Assembly: GCF_004307455.1 (NCBI RefSeq)
Contig: NZ_SEWX01000004.1
Span: 62,001-126,000 of the forward strand
DNA length: 64,000 nucleotides
From: Aquirufa nivalisilvae
GTDB lineage: Bacteria; Bacteroidota; Bacteroidia; Cytophagales; Spirosomataceae
Direction of reading: 5' to 3'
Shown: positions 1 to 9,000 of the stretch, piece by piece
Layout of the letters: each line of letters begins with the position of its first letter
Position numbering within the stretch: the stretch's first letter is position 1
The notes under the pieces: model-generated
Databases searched by the model: none
What the model was told of the DNA's origin: nothing
What the model saw: only the letters and a program-made list of their open reading frames with translations
Program-made: the position numbers and the translations under genes

Positions 1-723
1 CATTTTTCTCAAAGAGGGCAGTTTTTGCAACTGAAAGAGACTTATCAAGAACTTTGGAAAAATGGGGTTATTCCTATTGCCAATGAAAATGATGTGGTGA
101 GTAATGTGGAGTTGAAATTTTCGGATAATGATGAATTAGCGACTTTGATTGCAACGGGTTTTGGTGCTTCTAAATTGCTGATTTCAACCTCGGTAGGTGG
201 ACTTTTGGATGGAGAAGGAAAGATCATTCGACATGTCAAAGAAATAGATTCAGAGGTGTTAAGTGTGGTAAGTACCGATAAATCCAGTTCAGGATTGGGA
301 GGGATGATTTCCAAATTGACCTTTACTCGGATGGCCACTAGATTAGGGATCAAAGTGGTGATATTTGGTTTAGATCAAGGAGAAGGGATTGTGGATGCGC
401 TGAATGAAAAGATCGGAACGGTGTTTGAAGCCCAAGAAGCATCGCTTAATTCTCGACAAAAGTGGTTGGCCACTGGTTCATTGATTCGTGGTAAAGCCGT
501 ACTAGATAAAGGGGCCGTAAAAGCCATCTCACAACGCAAAAGTTTGCTTTCCGTAGGAGTGCTTGAGTTTCTTGGAGATTTCGAAAAAGGAGAGGTGATC
601 GAATTGTTGGATATGAACAAAACTCCTGTGGCCATTGCTCGTGCCCGTTGTTCTCATTCAGAATTAATAAGCGCATCTAGCAGTCTAGAGGTGGCGCATG
701 CAGATGATATCGTTCTTTGGTAA
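1..723 (+). CDS. proB: Glutamate 5-kinase, 3' part (truncated by window start)
   Basis: Phosphorylates glutamate to gamma-glutamyl phosphate, the first step of proline synthesis in the cytoplasm. The frame is open from base 1, so the start lies upstream; about 240 residues are visible of the usual 360-370. Visible are the amino-acid-kinase motif IPIANENDVVS, the substrate motif FSDNDELATLIA, and SGLGGMISKL, which matches the family's GTGGM-TK nucleotide-binding segment. The last third (RGKAVLDKGAVKAISQ onward) fits the C-terminal PUA domain. The gene ends 8 bases before the convergent neighbour's stop. The usual partner proA is not on the downstream side. An internal TTG at 25 is not the start. 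Confidence 0.93.
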   Translation, partial: HFSQRGQFLQLKETYQELWKNGVIPIANENDVVSNVELKFSDNDELATLIATGFGASKLLISTSVGGLLDGEGKIIRHVKEIDSEVLSVVSTDKSSSGLGGMISKLTFTRMATRLGIKVVIFGLDQGEGIVDALNEKIGTVFEAQEASLNSRQKWLATGSLIRGKAVLDKGAVKAISQRKSLLSVGVLEFLGDFEKGEVIELLDMNKTPVAIARARCSHSELISASSSLEVAHADDIVLW

Positions 724-731
724 AAGGGAAT

Positions 732-1349
732 TCATTTTTTCAATTTATACCTGAAATCACAAATAGGAGCACCTTGAGCAATAGTCCCTTGTCGGAACAT
801 CTCCAATCCTGCCAAACTAGTAGTCATGTGGTCCACTTCACATAAAATGGACATAAATCGGGTATAATTTTGTTTTTGAAATTGCTTACAAATGCCGCAT
901 TCAAGTATATCAATACCATACCCTAAACCGTGAGTGGCGTTTTTGTCGGTAATGATTCGTGCCACAAATCCATCGGGATGGCCAGGTTTTTCTACTTCTT
1001 TTTTTAAGTTTTGAATTAATAATTTCCCCAACCACGTTTGAACGAAATACGAAGGCCACTTTTTGATGAGCCGTTGGAAACTATTTTTGGGTTGGACGAA
1101 ATCATTAGCAATTAGTAGACATACTTGACGAATCTGTTCATAGCTTTCGCCTTTTTCGTCCAAGCATTGGATCATAGCCAAAAAATAAGCGCTAAAGGAT
1201 AATCTTTTATCGATTGGGTTCTTGGAAGTCGCTAAACTTGTATCATATATTTCTGTATATAATTGATCCATCCTAGCAAGCATTTCACCCGCTTCTTGTT
1301 GGTAATGGGTGACCAATGTGGGTAAAAAATAAGGATGAAAAGCTTTCAT
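732..1349 (-). CDS. L-2-amino-thiazoline-4-carboxylate hydrolase-like protein
   Basis: 205 residues, soluble, no signal peptide or membrane segment. The C-terminal half has the spaced pattern of the ATC hydrolase family (PF14196): Cys151 and Cys154 in ECGICKQF, Cys170-x2-Asp173 in ILCEVDH, Arg186 and the ending QGAPICDFRYK with Cys197. Characterised members open a thiazoline ring to make S-carbamoyl cysteine, but most relatives have unknown substrates, so the reaction here is uncertain. It is the last gene of an apparent minus-strand operon, 30 bases after a PAAR gene and a VgrG-tip-like gene. That makes a link to a contractile-injection tip possible but unproven. The family call rests on motif memory only. 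Confidence 0.6.
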   Translation of the reverse strand: MKAFHPYFLPTLVTHYQQEAGEMLARMDQLYTEIYDTSLATSKNPIDKRLSFSAYFLAMIQCLDEKGESYEQIRQVCLLIANDFVQPKNSFQRLIKKWPSYFVQTWLGKLLIQNLKKEVEKPGHPDGFVARIITDKNATHGLGYGIDILECGICKQFQKQNYTRFMSILCEVDHMTTSLAGLEMFRQGTIAQGAPICDFRYKLKK

Positions 1350-1379
1350 CAGAAGGAGGATTTTTGATATAAATGAATT

Positions 1380-1679
1380 TTAATCTCCAATTATTACCGT
1401 TGGAAGCCCTAGAGCAATACTACCACCATGACTAGTTTTATCCCCCATTCTCGCGGCAGGACGTCCACCAATAAAGACAGTTTGACTCCCACTAATGATG
1501 CTATCAGGTTCTCCAACGCATACAGCCATATCTCCAACACATGCCGCTGGAAGGCTTCCAATTAAAACCGTTGGACAACCTGGCCCAATTATAGGTCCAC
1601 CTACATGAGGAATGGGAGGAATACCTGACGTTATCATTGGACATACGTGAACGTCGGTAATTCTGGCAGCTAACGACAT
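1380..1679 (-). CDS. PAAR domain protein (spike-tip cap)
   Basis: 99 residues that are almost entirely one PAAR domain. It has an N-terminal RITDVHVCPM with His11 and Cys13, PHVGGPI with His25, GPGCPTVLIG, the central PAAR-like tripeptide LPAACVGD, then a second copy VFIGGRPAARMGDKTSHGG with a further His, and the final LPTVIIGD. PAAR proteins fold into a zinc-stabilised cone that sharpens the VgrG spike of type VI and related contractile injection systems and can carry effectors. The gene starts 5 bases after the VgrG-tip-like gene ends, so the two are probably co-translated and may form a complex. No sheath, tube or baseplate gene is present in the window. Confidence 0.88.
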   Translation of the reverse strand: MSLAARITDVHVCPMITSGIPPIPHVGGPIIGPGCPTVLIGSLPAACVGDMAVCVGEPDSIISGSQTVFIGGRPAARMGDKTSHGGSIALGLPTVIIGD

Positions 1680-1684
1680 ATCTA

Positions 1685-2080
1685 TTAATTTATATTGACT
1701 ATAGCACCTTTCACTTTGGTTTGTCCTGATGCGGACAGTTCAGCACTAGCTGCACCTGAAGCCGTAAAACTAGCATCTGCTCTTTGCTCAATGTTTAATG
1801 CTTGAGTGCTTACATTCATCTCGGCTTTAAGGTCAATATTGGAAATAGCTTTCAAATGAATATTTAAGCCAGAAATAGAGATGTCCCCATGACTTTCTAG
1901 CTGAATCCCATTCCTGTTCATGGTGATACTGTTTTGGAATTGATCACTCAATTTCAACACATTTAATTGATCATTTAATTCAATGATGTTGCCCTTAGGT
2001 GTTGAGATCAAAATACTTCCTGTCGTATCATCAAAGGAAACTTTTAGTTGACCATCAGTTACGATGTTATGTGGATTCAT
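1685..2080 (-). CDS. VgrG/gp5 C-terminal-like beta-helix spike protein
   Basis: 131 residues made of short alternating beta-strand repeats: ILISTPKGNIIEL, ITMNRNGIQLESHGDISI, NIHLKAISNIDLKAEMNV, ending in SGQTKVKGAIVNIN. This is the pattern of the triple-stranded beta-helix needle that ends VgrG and phage gp5, and the VKGA-x-VNIN ending is typical of VgrG proteins. The N-terminal gp27/OB-fold parts of a normal VgrG (about 400 or more residues) are missing. The frame stays open only 22 codons upstream of the ATG before a stop. It may be a needle-only protein or the surviving 3' end of a VgrG gene. It lies directly upstream of the PAAR gene, as in spike operons. Confidence 0.7.
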   Translation of the reverse strand: MNPHNIVTDGQLKVSFDDTTGSILISTPKGNIIELNDQLNVLKLSDQFQNSITMNRNGIQLESHGDISISGLNIHLKAISNIDLKAEMNVSTQALNIEQRADASFTASGAASAELSASGQTKVKGAIVNIN

Positions 2081-2162
2081 GCTGGATATTTTCGGGTATT
2101 GGGGGAATGTTTTCTCAACAAGTATAAATAATATTTCTATAAGTCGTTAGAATACTTTTGAA

Positions 2163-2780
2163 TTAGCGAATTTTTCTAAAAGTTATTTGATTGAAAATCA
2201 TTCGAATAGCATTTCTAACTCGCCGACTACTTGGATAGTGTCTATTGGGGCTTAGGTTATTAAAAATTAGTGCAATGAACAATAAGGTTGTAGCTCCTGT
2301 AAGTACAGGGAAGAGAACATAAAAATAACCAAGTGCTTTGATTTTAGCGGAGCCTGTCACTGCAATCAAGGCAGTAGCTCCACCAGGAGGATGCAGCGTT
2401 TTGGTTATTTGCATAGCTACGATGGATAATCCTACAGCTAATGGACCGGTTAACCAGATGATGTCGGGTAATAATCGATAAATACTAACTCCCAAAATGG
2501 CTGATATAAAATGACCGCCTACCAGATTTCTAGGTTGTGCGAGTGGACTTTGTATAGCACCAAAAATCAATACGCTGGATGCTGCAAATGATCCAATTAA
2601 AAAGACATTTTCATTTTCATTCAGAATTTGCTTTTGGCAAAAAGCTATGATTCCAACTCCTAAAAAGGCACCTAAAAAGGATAGGAAATTTTCTTTTTGA
2701 TCAATCAGCGTTTCCTTGTAAATCACATATTTGGAAATTCTAATTCCCCTTTTAATTTTTCGTTTAACAACCTTAGGCAT
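2163..2780 (-). CDS. HPP family integral membrane protein
   Basis: 205 residues with about four hydrophobic segments from residue 32 to 175. The family signature HPPGGATAL is at 130-138, and the preceding conserved stretch GAIQSPLAQPRNLVGGH is at 74-90. HPP-family proteins are inner-membrane proteins; a plant and cyanobacterial member has been linked to nitrite transport, but the function of this one is unknown. Both ends carry basic tails. It is transcribed away from the glycosyltransferase gene behind it with a gap of about 90 bases, so it may have its own promoter. Confidence 0.85.
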   Translation of the reverse strand: MPKVVKRKIKRGIRISKYVIYKETLIDQKENFLSFLGAFLGVGIIAFCQKQILNENENVFLIGSFAASSVLIFGAIQSPLAQPRNLVGGHFISAILGVSIYRLLPDIIWLTGPLAVGLSIVAMQITKTLHPPGGATALIAVTGSAKIKALGYFYVLFPVLTGATTLLFIALIFNNLSPNRHYPSSRRVRNAIRMIFNQITFRKIR

Positions 2781-2871
2781 AATGTATTTAATGGTTTTGT
2801 TTCTTGGATTTCATCATCAATCTGAAGCAAATGACTTGGAGAATCCATTTTTAGAATAACTATCGAAATGT

Positions 2872-4416
2872 TTATTCTAGGTATAACGCTTCCGCGACCT
2901 CATCGCTTACCCGTCGATTTATATTGATTTTGGCATTTTTTAATACATAAATGGAAACCTTATGTTCTCTAGCTAATGGATTACTTCTTACTCCAGCCAA
3001 ATATAAGGTGTCAAAAAAAGGTCTTTCCTCTGTTCGGCGAGGATCTTCATCATCATACTCTTTGACCAAGATCACATGTTTCATGGGTTTATCTAAAGGA
3101 ATCCATCGGGCATAGTCGGCATTCATAGAATATGCTACAATCGATTTGTTTTTTGTATAATAATTTATGGCACCAGCCTGGCCATAATTATCACATAAGA
3201 TAATGGTGCTATCTAAACTAGCTGGTGGGAGAGTGGATACAACCGAATCTAATTTTTGAGCTAATTCCTTCCATCCTAGCATATCAGCAAAATCCTGAGG
3301 TAAGTGGTGGTCTTTGCCATCTTCCCAATGAAGAAGCCCCAATTTTTGATAAGGTGCCGGATTTTGAATGATAAGCTTGGCCGATTTGTTGGGAAAAACA
3401 TACAAATACATAGGTATAAATGCTAGGCAGGGTAATGCTAAAGCTATGATTTGCATATATTTTTTCCATCCAAATTGTAGGACAAAAGCTATGTAGACAG
3501 AACCAAATGATAGATAGATGGGATATAGTCCGATGGCATAATAATCTTTGGCTTTAAAATAGGTGAAGATGGCCAACGTGAAAATCAAGTTCCAGAATAG
3601 AAATCGAAATTTTTTAAATGGTGGATAAACCAATAATGACCACATTGAAGCAATGAGTACAAAAAAGGAACCAACAAAAAACAGGATCTGGGAAGATAGG
3701 AAGTCCCAACGGTTGACATGAACTAGTTGAATCTTTGATAACAGTTTCATGTGATGAATTACCGGGAAATGATGTTGGTATTGCCAAACTAAGTTGGGTA
3801 GAATAATCAATAACCCTAAGCTCAATGCCACATAAAAACGTTTTTGAGCCAATATTTTCCTGTGTTCAGATAACAAGATGGCGGGTAAAATGCCCAAAAT
3901 GAGAAATATGATATTGTATTTGTTCAAAAATCCCAATGCCCATACAATAGCCAAATAGTATAACCATTTGGATTGATCTGTTTGAATAAATCGAATGAGC
4001 AGGTAGTAACAGGTTGTCCAGGCCAAAACATCAAAAGAATTGGGCTGAAAAAGTGTATTTAAGCGGAGAATGGCAGAAAGAAGTACCGAAATGGCACCTA
4101 AATACAAAGCAAAATGCCTACCCCCTAATGATTCGATGGTCTTCCAAACGACAACGATAGTTAATGCTCCAAATAACGCAGGAAAGAATTGAATCCAAAA
4201 CGCTTGATTGCCTAATTGTAATATGAGCCAGGATACCCAAGATGTGAATGGTGGCACCGACATATATCCCCAAGCCAAATGATGTGCCTGATCAAGATGT
4301 AAATATTCATCCCTTTGTAAATCATAGCTGGAATCTATGAGTGAATATTGAAGAATGAATTTGATTAAAATGAAAAGGTATAGGCTATATTTCATAAAAT
4401 AATTGGAGACAAGCAT
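2872..4416 (-). CDS. GT39-like membrane glycosyltransferase
   Basis: 514 residues with about ten hydrophobic helices across the first 330 residues and a soluble C-terminal domain of roughly 160 residues. This is the layout of the ArnT/PMT (GT39, GT-C fold) family, which moves sugars from polyprenyl-phosphate donors to lipid or protein acceptors on the outer face of the inner membrane. The first periplasmic loop has Asp36-Glu37 in LQRDEYLHLDQAHHL, matching the acidic catalytic residues of GT-C enzymes, followed by VPPFTSW. The acceptor cannot be told from the sequence. A second in-frame ATG at 4395 (MKYSLYLF) is an equally good start. Confidence 0.78.
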   Translation of the reverse strand: MLVSNYFMKYSLYLFILIKFILQYSLIDSSYDLQRDEYLHLDQAHHLAWGYMSVPPFTSWVSWLILQLGNQAFWIQFFPALFGALTIVVVWKTIESLGGRHFALYLGAISVLLSAILRLNTLFQPNSFDVLAWTTCYYLLIRFIQTDQSKWLYYLAIVWALGFLNKYNIIFLILGILPAILLSEHRKILAQKRFYVALSLGLLIILPNLVWQYQHHFPVIHHMKLLSKIQLVHVNRWDFLSSQILFFVGSFFVLIASMWSLLVYPPFKKFRFLFWNLIFTLAIFTYFKAKDYYAIGLYPIYLSFGSVYIAFVLQFGWKKYMQIIALALPCLAFIPMYLYVFPNKSAKLIIQNPAPYQKLGLLHWEDGKDHHLPQDFADMLGWKELAQKLDSVVSTLPPASLDSTIILCDNYGQAGAINYYTKNKSIVAYSMNADYARWIPLDKPMKHVILVKEYDDEDPRRTEERPFFDTLYLAGVRSNPLAREHKVSIYVLKNAKININRRVSDEVAEALYLE

Positions 4417-4451
4417 ATTTCTAATGATTGATCCAATATTAAAAGTGAAAA

Positions 4452-5108
4452 TTAATTAATGTCCTGATCTACTTTATTTTCCAACCACGTATATTTTTCT
4501 CTTATTTTTCCGTCTTCGGAATTACGAAATTTTTTAATTAGTGAATGTAAATTTGATACACAAATTGAGTTGTTTTTATTGTTTATTAATTCTCCAATGA
4601 AATCGATGTAGAATTCATTATCAACATCGTCAAGTTTGATATATCTAAAATTATTAAAGAAATCTATATAGGTGGTTGTTCTATTTCCAATTGTATGTAA
4701 TTCTAATTCATATAAACTTTTATCAACAATTATTCGGGGATATTTTGCCTTCTTTTTCTCCAGTTCTACAGCCTCGACTAGTGCTGGACCAAATATGTTT
4801 TTTTCGAGATGAAGAACTTCACCAAATACTATGGAACCTCGAGCCAGAAGATTGTATTCTAACAATTTAATTAGAATCTTAACTACAATTCCCAATTGAG
4901 ATGGAGCATTTCTTTTAAATTTTATTGTAATAACAAAGCTGTCTGAAAAATGAATTATTGGAATATAATCATTTGAATTTTCATTTATTAAAATATTTAA
5001 TTCATCGAATAGAGATTTAATCTCATCAGAGCTTAGAATTTTATCCTTTACAGCGTCAGCAAAGCCAAGTATATCGAAGAAACAAACTATTCTTTTTTCG
5101 TATGTCAT
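4452..5108 (-). CDS. Orphan class III nucleotidyl-cyclase-like protein
   Basis: 218 residues, soluble, no signal peptide. The order of motifs matches class III nucleotidyl cyclases. FFDILGF at 10-16 places Asp12 where the first metal ligand sits. HFSDSF places Asp56 where the second metal aspartate sits. ARGSIVFGEV at 89-98 resembles the R-x-G-I-h-x-G-x-V strand, and IFGPALVEAVELE at 105-117 resembles the stretch before the late catalytic positions. Standalone short cyclases of this kind include the PycC enzymes of Pycsar anti-phage systems, but no effector gene is adjacent. The gene is visibly more AT-rich than its neighbours. What it makes, if anything, is unknown. Confidence 0.55.
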   Translation of the reverse strand: MTYEKRIVCFFDILGFADAVKDKILSSDEIKSLFDELNILINENSNDYIPIIHFSDSFVITIKFKRNAPSQLGIVVKILIKLLEYNLLARGSIVFGEVLHLEKNIFGPALVEAVELEKKKAKYPRIIVDKSLYELELHTIGNRTTTYIDFFNNFRYIKLDDVDNEFYIDFIGELINNKNNSICVSNLHSLIKKFRNSEDGKIREKYTWLENKVDQDIN

Positions 5109-5232
5109 TGATTGGTTTTAAAATGAAGCAGTGAAAAATGTAGTTGTAGGCATGTATATTCTAAAGCATATTTACTTTTCTTTCAAAGTTCTTTTATCAA
5201 TTTGTTGGACAATATAGGTCAAATTTTAATCG

Positions 5233-5285
5233 TTAACGCAACGCTGGCAAGGTTCCGAACCTTGACAGCGTTAGAAAAGCGTTAA
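5233..5285. repeat. REP-like nested palindrome, copy 1
   Basis: Core inverted repeat: AACGCTGGCAAGGTT (5240-5254), loop CCG, AACCTTGACAGCGTT (5258-5272), 15-base arms with one mismatch. An outer stem TTAACGC (5233-5239) pairs with GCGTTAA (5279-5285). The same core recurs at 31511-31543 with a different but self-complementary outer stem. It lies in the gap between the cyclase-like gene and the cupin gene. The form suits a dispersed REP-like palindrome; it is not followed by a clear T run, so a simple terminator is less likely. Confidence 0.8.
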
Positions 5286-5289
5286 TTAA

Positions 5290-5847
5290 TTATTTATTTA
5301 TCCCGCAATATTCTGCATACAAAGCCTTTACGCCAAATAACTTAGCAATAGGGCCCACTACATTCATAAGGAAATTTTGAACTGGGATTGGAATACCCGC
5401 CACGTAACTTTTACTAGCTATGTATTTCGACGTGACTAATTGTTGAATCAGCCCAAACTTGCCACCTTTTACTTGATGATCGATGGTATAGTTAATCAAG
5501 TTTTCAATGAAGTAATCGAAATCTAATGCAGGACTTACTGTCTGAATAAATTCCACAGGTTCATCATGATTATTGAAATGATTGTGCACTTCATTTTTGG
5601 CTAAGACAATACTATCTCCAGCTTGTAATACCTGGGATTTGCCCTCATGTAGAACAGTAAGTTGACCACTTAAAACCGTAAAGTGTTCATCTTGAAGCAT
5701 ATGCAAATGCATAGGTACCAATTGCCCCTTGGTCTTAACGGTCATTTTGATGCTAACTCGTTCTCCTTGGCTATCCTGGGCAGTTTCTAAAAACTCATAG
5801 ACGTCCCCTTTGATCGGGTCAGTTAGAACTTGATGTTTGAATGGCAT
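5290..5847 (-). CDS. Cupin domain protein
   Basis: 185 residues with one cupin beta-barrel in the first 100 residues. The metal-site pattern is visible as PMHLHMLQDEHFTVLSG (His47, His49 and a downstream acidic/His pair at 54-55) and the second cupin motif at NEVHNHFN (His88, His90). The C-terminal 80 residues look helical and include a hydrophobic stretch (IPVQNFLMNVVGPIAKLF). Cupins bind metals and serve as small enzymes or sensors; no specific substrate can be named. It stands alone between the palindrome and the secA terminator. Confidence 0.82.
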   Translation of the reverse strand: MPFKHQVLTDPIKGDVYEFLETAQDSQGERVSIKMTVKTKGQLVPMHLHMLQDEHFTVLSGQLTVLHEGKSQVLQAGDSIVLAKNEVHNHFNNHDEPVEFIQTVSPALDFDYFIENLINYTIDHQVKGGKFGLIQQLVTSKYIASKSYVAGIPIPVQNFLMNVVGPIAKLFGVKALYAEYCGINK

Positions 5848-5935
5848 TTTGAATAGGTCTTAAAATAGGTTTAACAAAGAATAGAAAGATTTAAATTAGA
5901 TATTTGTTTAACTATCTATGTATTTTTATTAGAAT

Positions 5936-5982
5936 AAAAAATGGTTAGTTATAAAGCTCAATATTGCGCCTACAACTAACCA
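5936..5982 (-). terminator. Rho-independent terminator of secA
   Basis: Read on the minus strand: TGGTTAGTT (5982-5974), a 23-base loop, AACTAACCA (5950-5942), then six T (5941-5936). It lies 25 bases beyond the secA stop. The long loop makes it a weaker terminator than the others in the window. Confidence 0.55.
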
Positions 5983-6007
5983 CTTTCAATTTAATGCAAA
6001 TCAATAC

Positions 6008-9000
6008 CTAAGCGATCACTACCGCCTCTCCACTCTCAACATCCTGCTCTATGGTTTTATATTTGACATTTTCCTTGATAGAACCATCTCGGTATTGAAC
6101 AGTCACTCGTTGATTACGGTCAGCAATTTTTATAGCCTGGCGTGGCGCAATTCGCTCTTCACTGCGTGAGCTAGGGTCGTGGTATTCCTGCTGTTCTTCA
6201 GCTTGTCCCCCAGCTAAGCCACCCAATAGAGAGGAAATAGCCTCATCTTTACTTAATTGTAATTTCGGAGCCTTCTCCTTTTTAACTTGTTGCGCTTGAT
6301 TCGTCTGTTGAATTTCAGGAATTTCAGCTTTTAACACGAAACTAATCGTGTCCACATTCACTCGAGAAACAAAGCGTTGGAATAAATTAACCGCTTCAAA
6401 TTTATAGATCAATAATGGATCCTTTTGCTCAAATACAGCATTTTGAACGGATTGTTTCAAGTCGTCCATTTCACGTAAATGCTCTTTCCATTCTTGGTCA
6501 ATCAAGGTCAATGTAATGAATTTCTCCATCTCTTTGACCACTTCTTTTCCTTGTGAATCGATTGTTTTTTGAGCATCTACCACTACACCTGTTACCCAGT
6601 TTCCATTGGTTATTGGTACCTGAATACCTGAGTAACCTTGACGTAAAGCTTCTTGAGCTACTTGGATAACTTGTTGAGCGATACCCTCATTTTTACTCTT
6701 ATAATGATCCTCTGCAGCTAAGAATAAACGTTCAATCTTCACTTCTGGAGATAATCGATTGAAATCTTCTTCAGCAAATGGAGGCTCAATACCCAATAAA
6801 TCAATCACTTTTAATTCTAATTCGCCGTATGTGGTATATTGACCTACCAAATCTTGGCAAACATCAAACATCGTATTGATAATATCCAACGATAAACGCT
6901 CTCCTAAAAGGGCGTTTTGACGACGTTTGTAAATGGCATTTCTTTGGTAATTCATCACATCATCGTATTCCAATAGTCGCTTACGAATACCAAAGTTGTT
7001 TTCCTCAACCTTCTTTTGTGCTCTTTCAATGGACGAAGTAATCATCGAATGTTGAATCACTTCTCCTTCTTCCATGCCCAAACGATCCATTACTTTCGCT
7101 ATACGGTCTGAACCAAATAAACGCATTAAATTATCTTCAAGAGATACAAAGAACTGAGAAGAACCCACGTCTCCTTGACGTCCCGCACGACCACGCAACT
7201 GTCTGTCGACACGCCTCGATTCATGTCTTTCTGTACCAATAATGGCCAAACCGCCAGCGGCTTTCGACTCAGGACTTAACTTAATGTCCGTTCCACGTCC
7301 AGCCATGTTGGTTGCAATGGTGACCTTGCCTGATTGTCCTGCTTCAGCAACAATCTCCGCTTCACGTGCATGTTGTTTTGCATTCAATACATTGTGAGGA
7401 ATCTTACGAATCGTCAACAATCGACTAATCAATTCCGAGTTTTCAACGGAGGTAGTACCCACTAAAACGGGACGACCTTGATTGACTAATTCTTGAATTT
7501 CTTCAGCAACGGCATTGTATTTTTCACGAACAGTACGGTATACTTTATCTTCCGCATCTTTTCTTTGTATCACTCGATTTGTAGGAATCGAAACAACATC
7601 CAATTTGTAAATTGTCCAAAACTCACCTGCCTCTGTTTCGGCTGTACCCGTCATACCACCTAATTTATGGTACATACGGAAGTAATTTTGTAAGGTGATC
7701 GTGGCATAAGTTTGTGAAGCATCTTCCACATTGACACCTTCTTTTGCTTCAATTGCTTGATGTAAACCATCAGAATAACGGCGACCTTCCATCACACGCC
7801 CGGTTTGCTCATCAACAATTTTCACTTTACCATCTACAATGATGTATTCTGTATCTTTCTCAAATAGGGCATAAGCCTTTAACAATTGATTTACCGTATG
7901 AATACGGCTCGCTTTGTCATTGTACTCACGAATCAACTGTTCTTTTTGAGATAAACGTTCAGCATCTGATAACTCTTTATTTTTCTCAATTTTATTTAAA
8001 TCAATGGACAAGTCAGGTAATACAAAGAAATTAGGATCCTCCGTGTTGCCACTCATGAACTCCAATCCTTTTTCCGTTAATTCAACTTGATTGTTTTTTT
8101 CCTCAATAGTAAATAACAAAGGAGAATCCGCTTGTGGCATCAATTTTTGATTTTCTGCCAAATAGATGGATTCTGTTTCATGAAGCAATTGCTTGTTTCC
8201 TGATTCTGATAAAAATTTGATCAATGGTTTAGACTTAGGTAAACCACGAAAGGCTCTGAATAATGCCAATCCGCCTTCTTTTTTATCACCCGAAGTAATT
8301 TGTTTTTTAGCTTCCACTAAGAAATTTTGCACAATTTGCTTTTGTGCTTCTACTAATTTCTGAACACGTGGATTAAATGTGTCAAACTCTTGCTCATCTC
8401 CACGGGGGATAGGGCCAGAAATGATTAAAGGTGTACGAGCATCATCAATCAAAACGGAGTCAACCTCATCCACCATCGCAAAATGATGGGGTCTTTGTAC
8501 CTGATCCTCTAAGCTACGAGCCATGTTATCACGCAAATAATCAAAGCCAAACTCATTGTTGGTACCATAAGTGATATCCGCTGCATAAGCATGTCTACGC
8601 TCTTCTGTATTAGGCTCGTGCTTGTCGATACAATCCACTCTCAAACCATGGAATTCAAATAAAGGAGCATTCCATTCGGAGTCACGTTTGGCCAAATAAT
8701 CATTGACAGTGACGATATGAACACCACGACCAGCCAAGGCATTTAAATAAGTAGGAAGCGTAGAAACCAATGTTTTACCCTCTCCCGTACCCATTTCAGA
8801 GATTTTTCCTTGGTGCAACACGATACCTCCAATCAATTGGACATCGTAATGAATCATATCCCAAGTAATGGTATTGCCCGCAGCATCCCATTGATTAGCC
8901 CAGATAGCTTTATCGCCATCTATCTTAACATTTGCCTTTTTAGAGGCAATGAATTTATCTTCGATGGTTGCTTGAACGACCAATTGTTTATTCTCGGTAA

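Noticed and set aside
732-2080. A complete type VI or extracellular injection system
   Set aside because: Only the spike tip and PAAR are present; no sheath, tube, baseplate or AAA+ gene exists in the window.
4452-5847. A complete Pycsar or CBASS defence pair of cyclase and cupin
   Set aside because: The cupin gene is separated by a palindrome and a 180-base gap and is not a known effector type; the glycosyltransferase on the other side is housekeeping-like.
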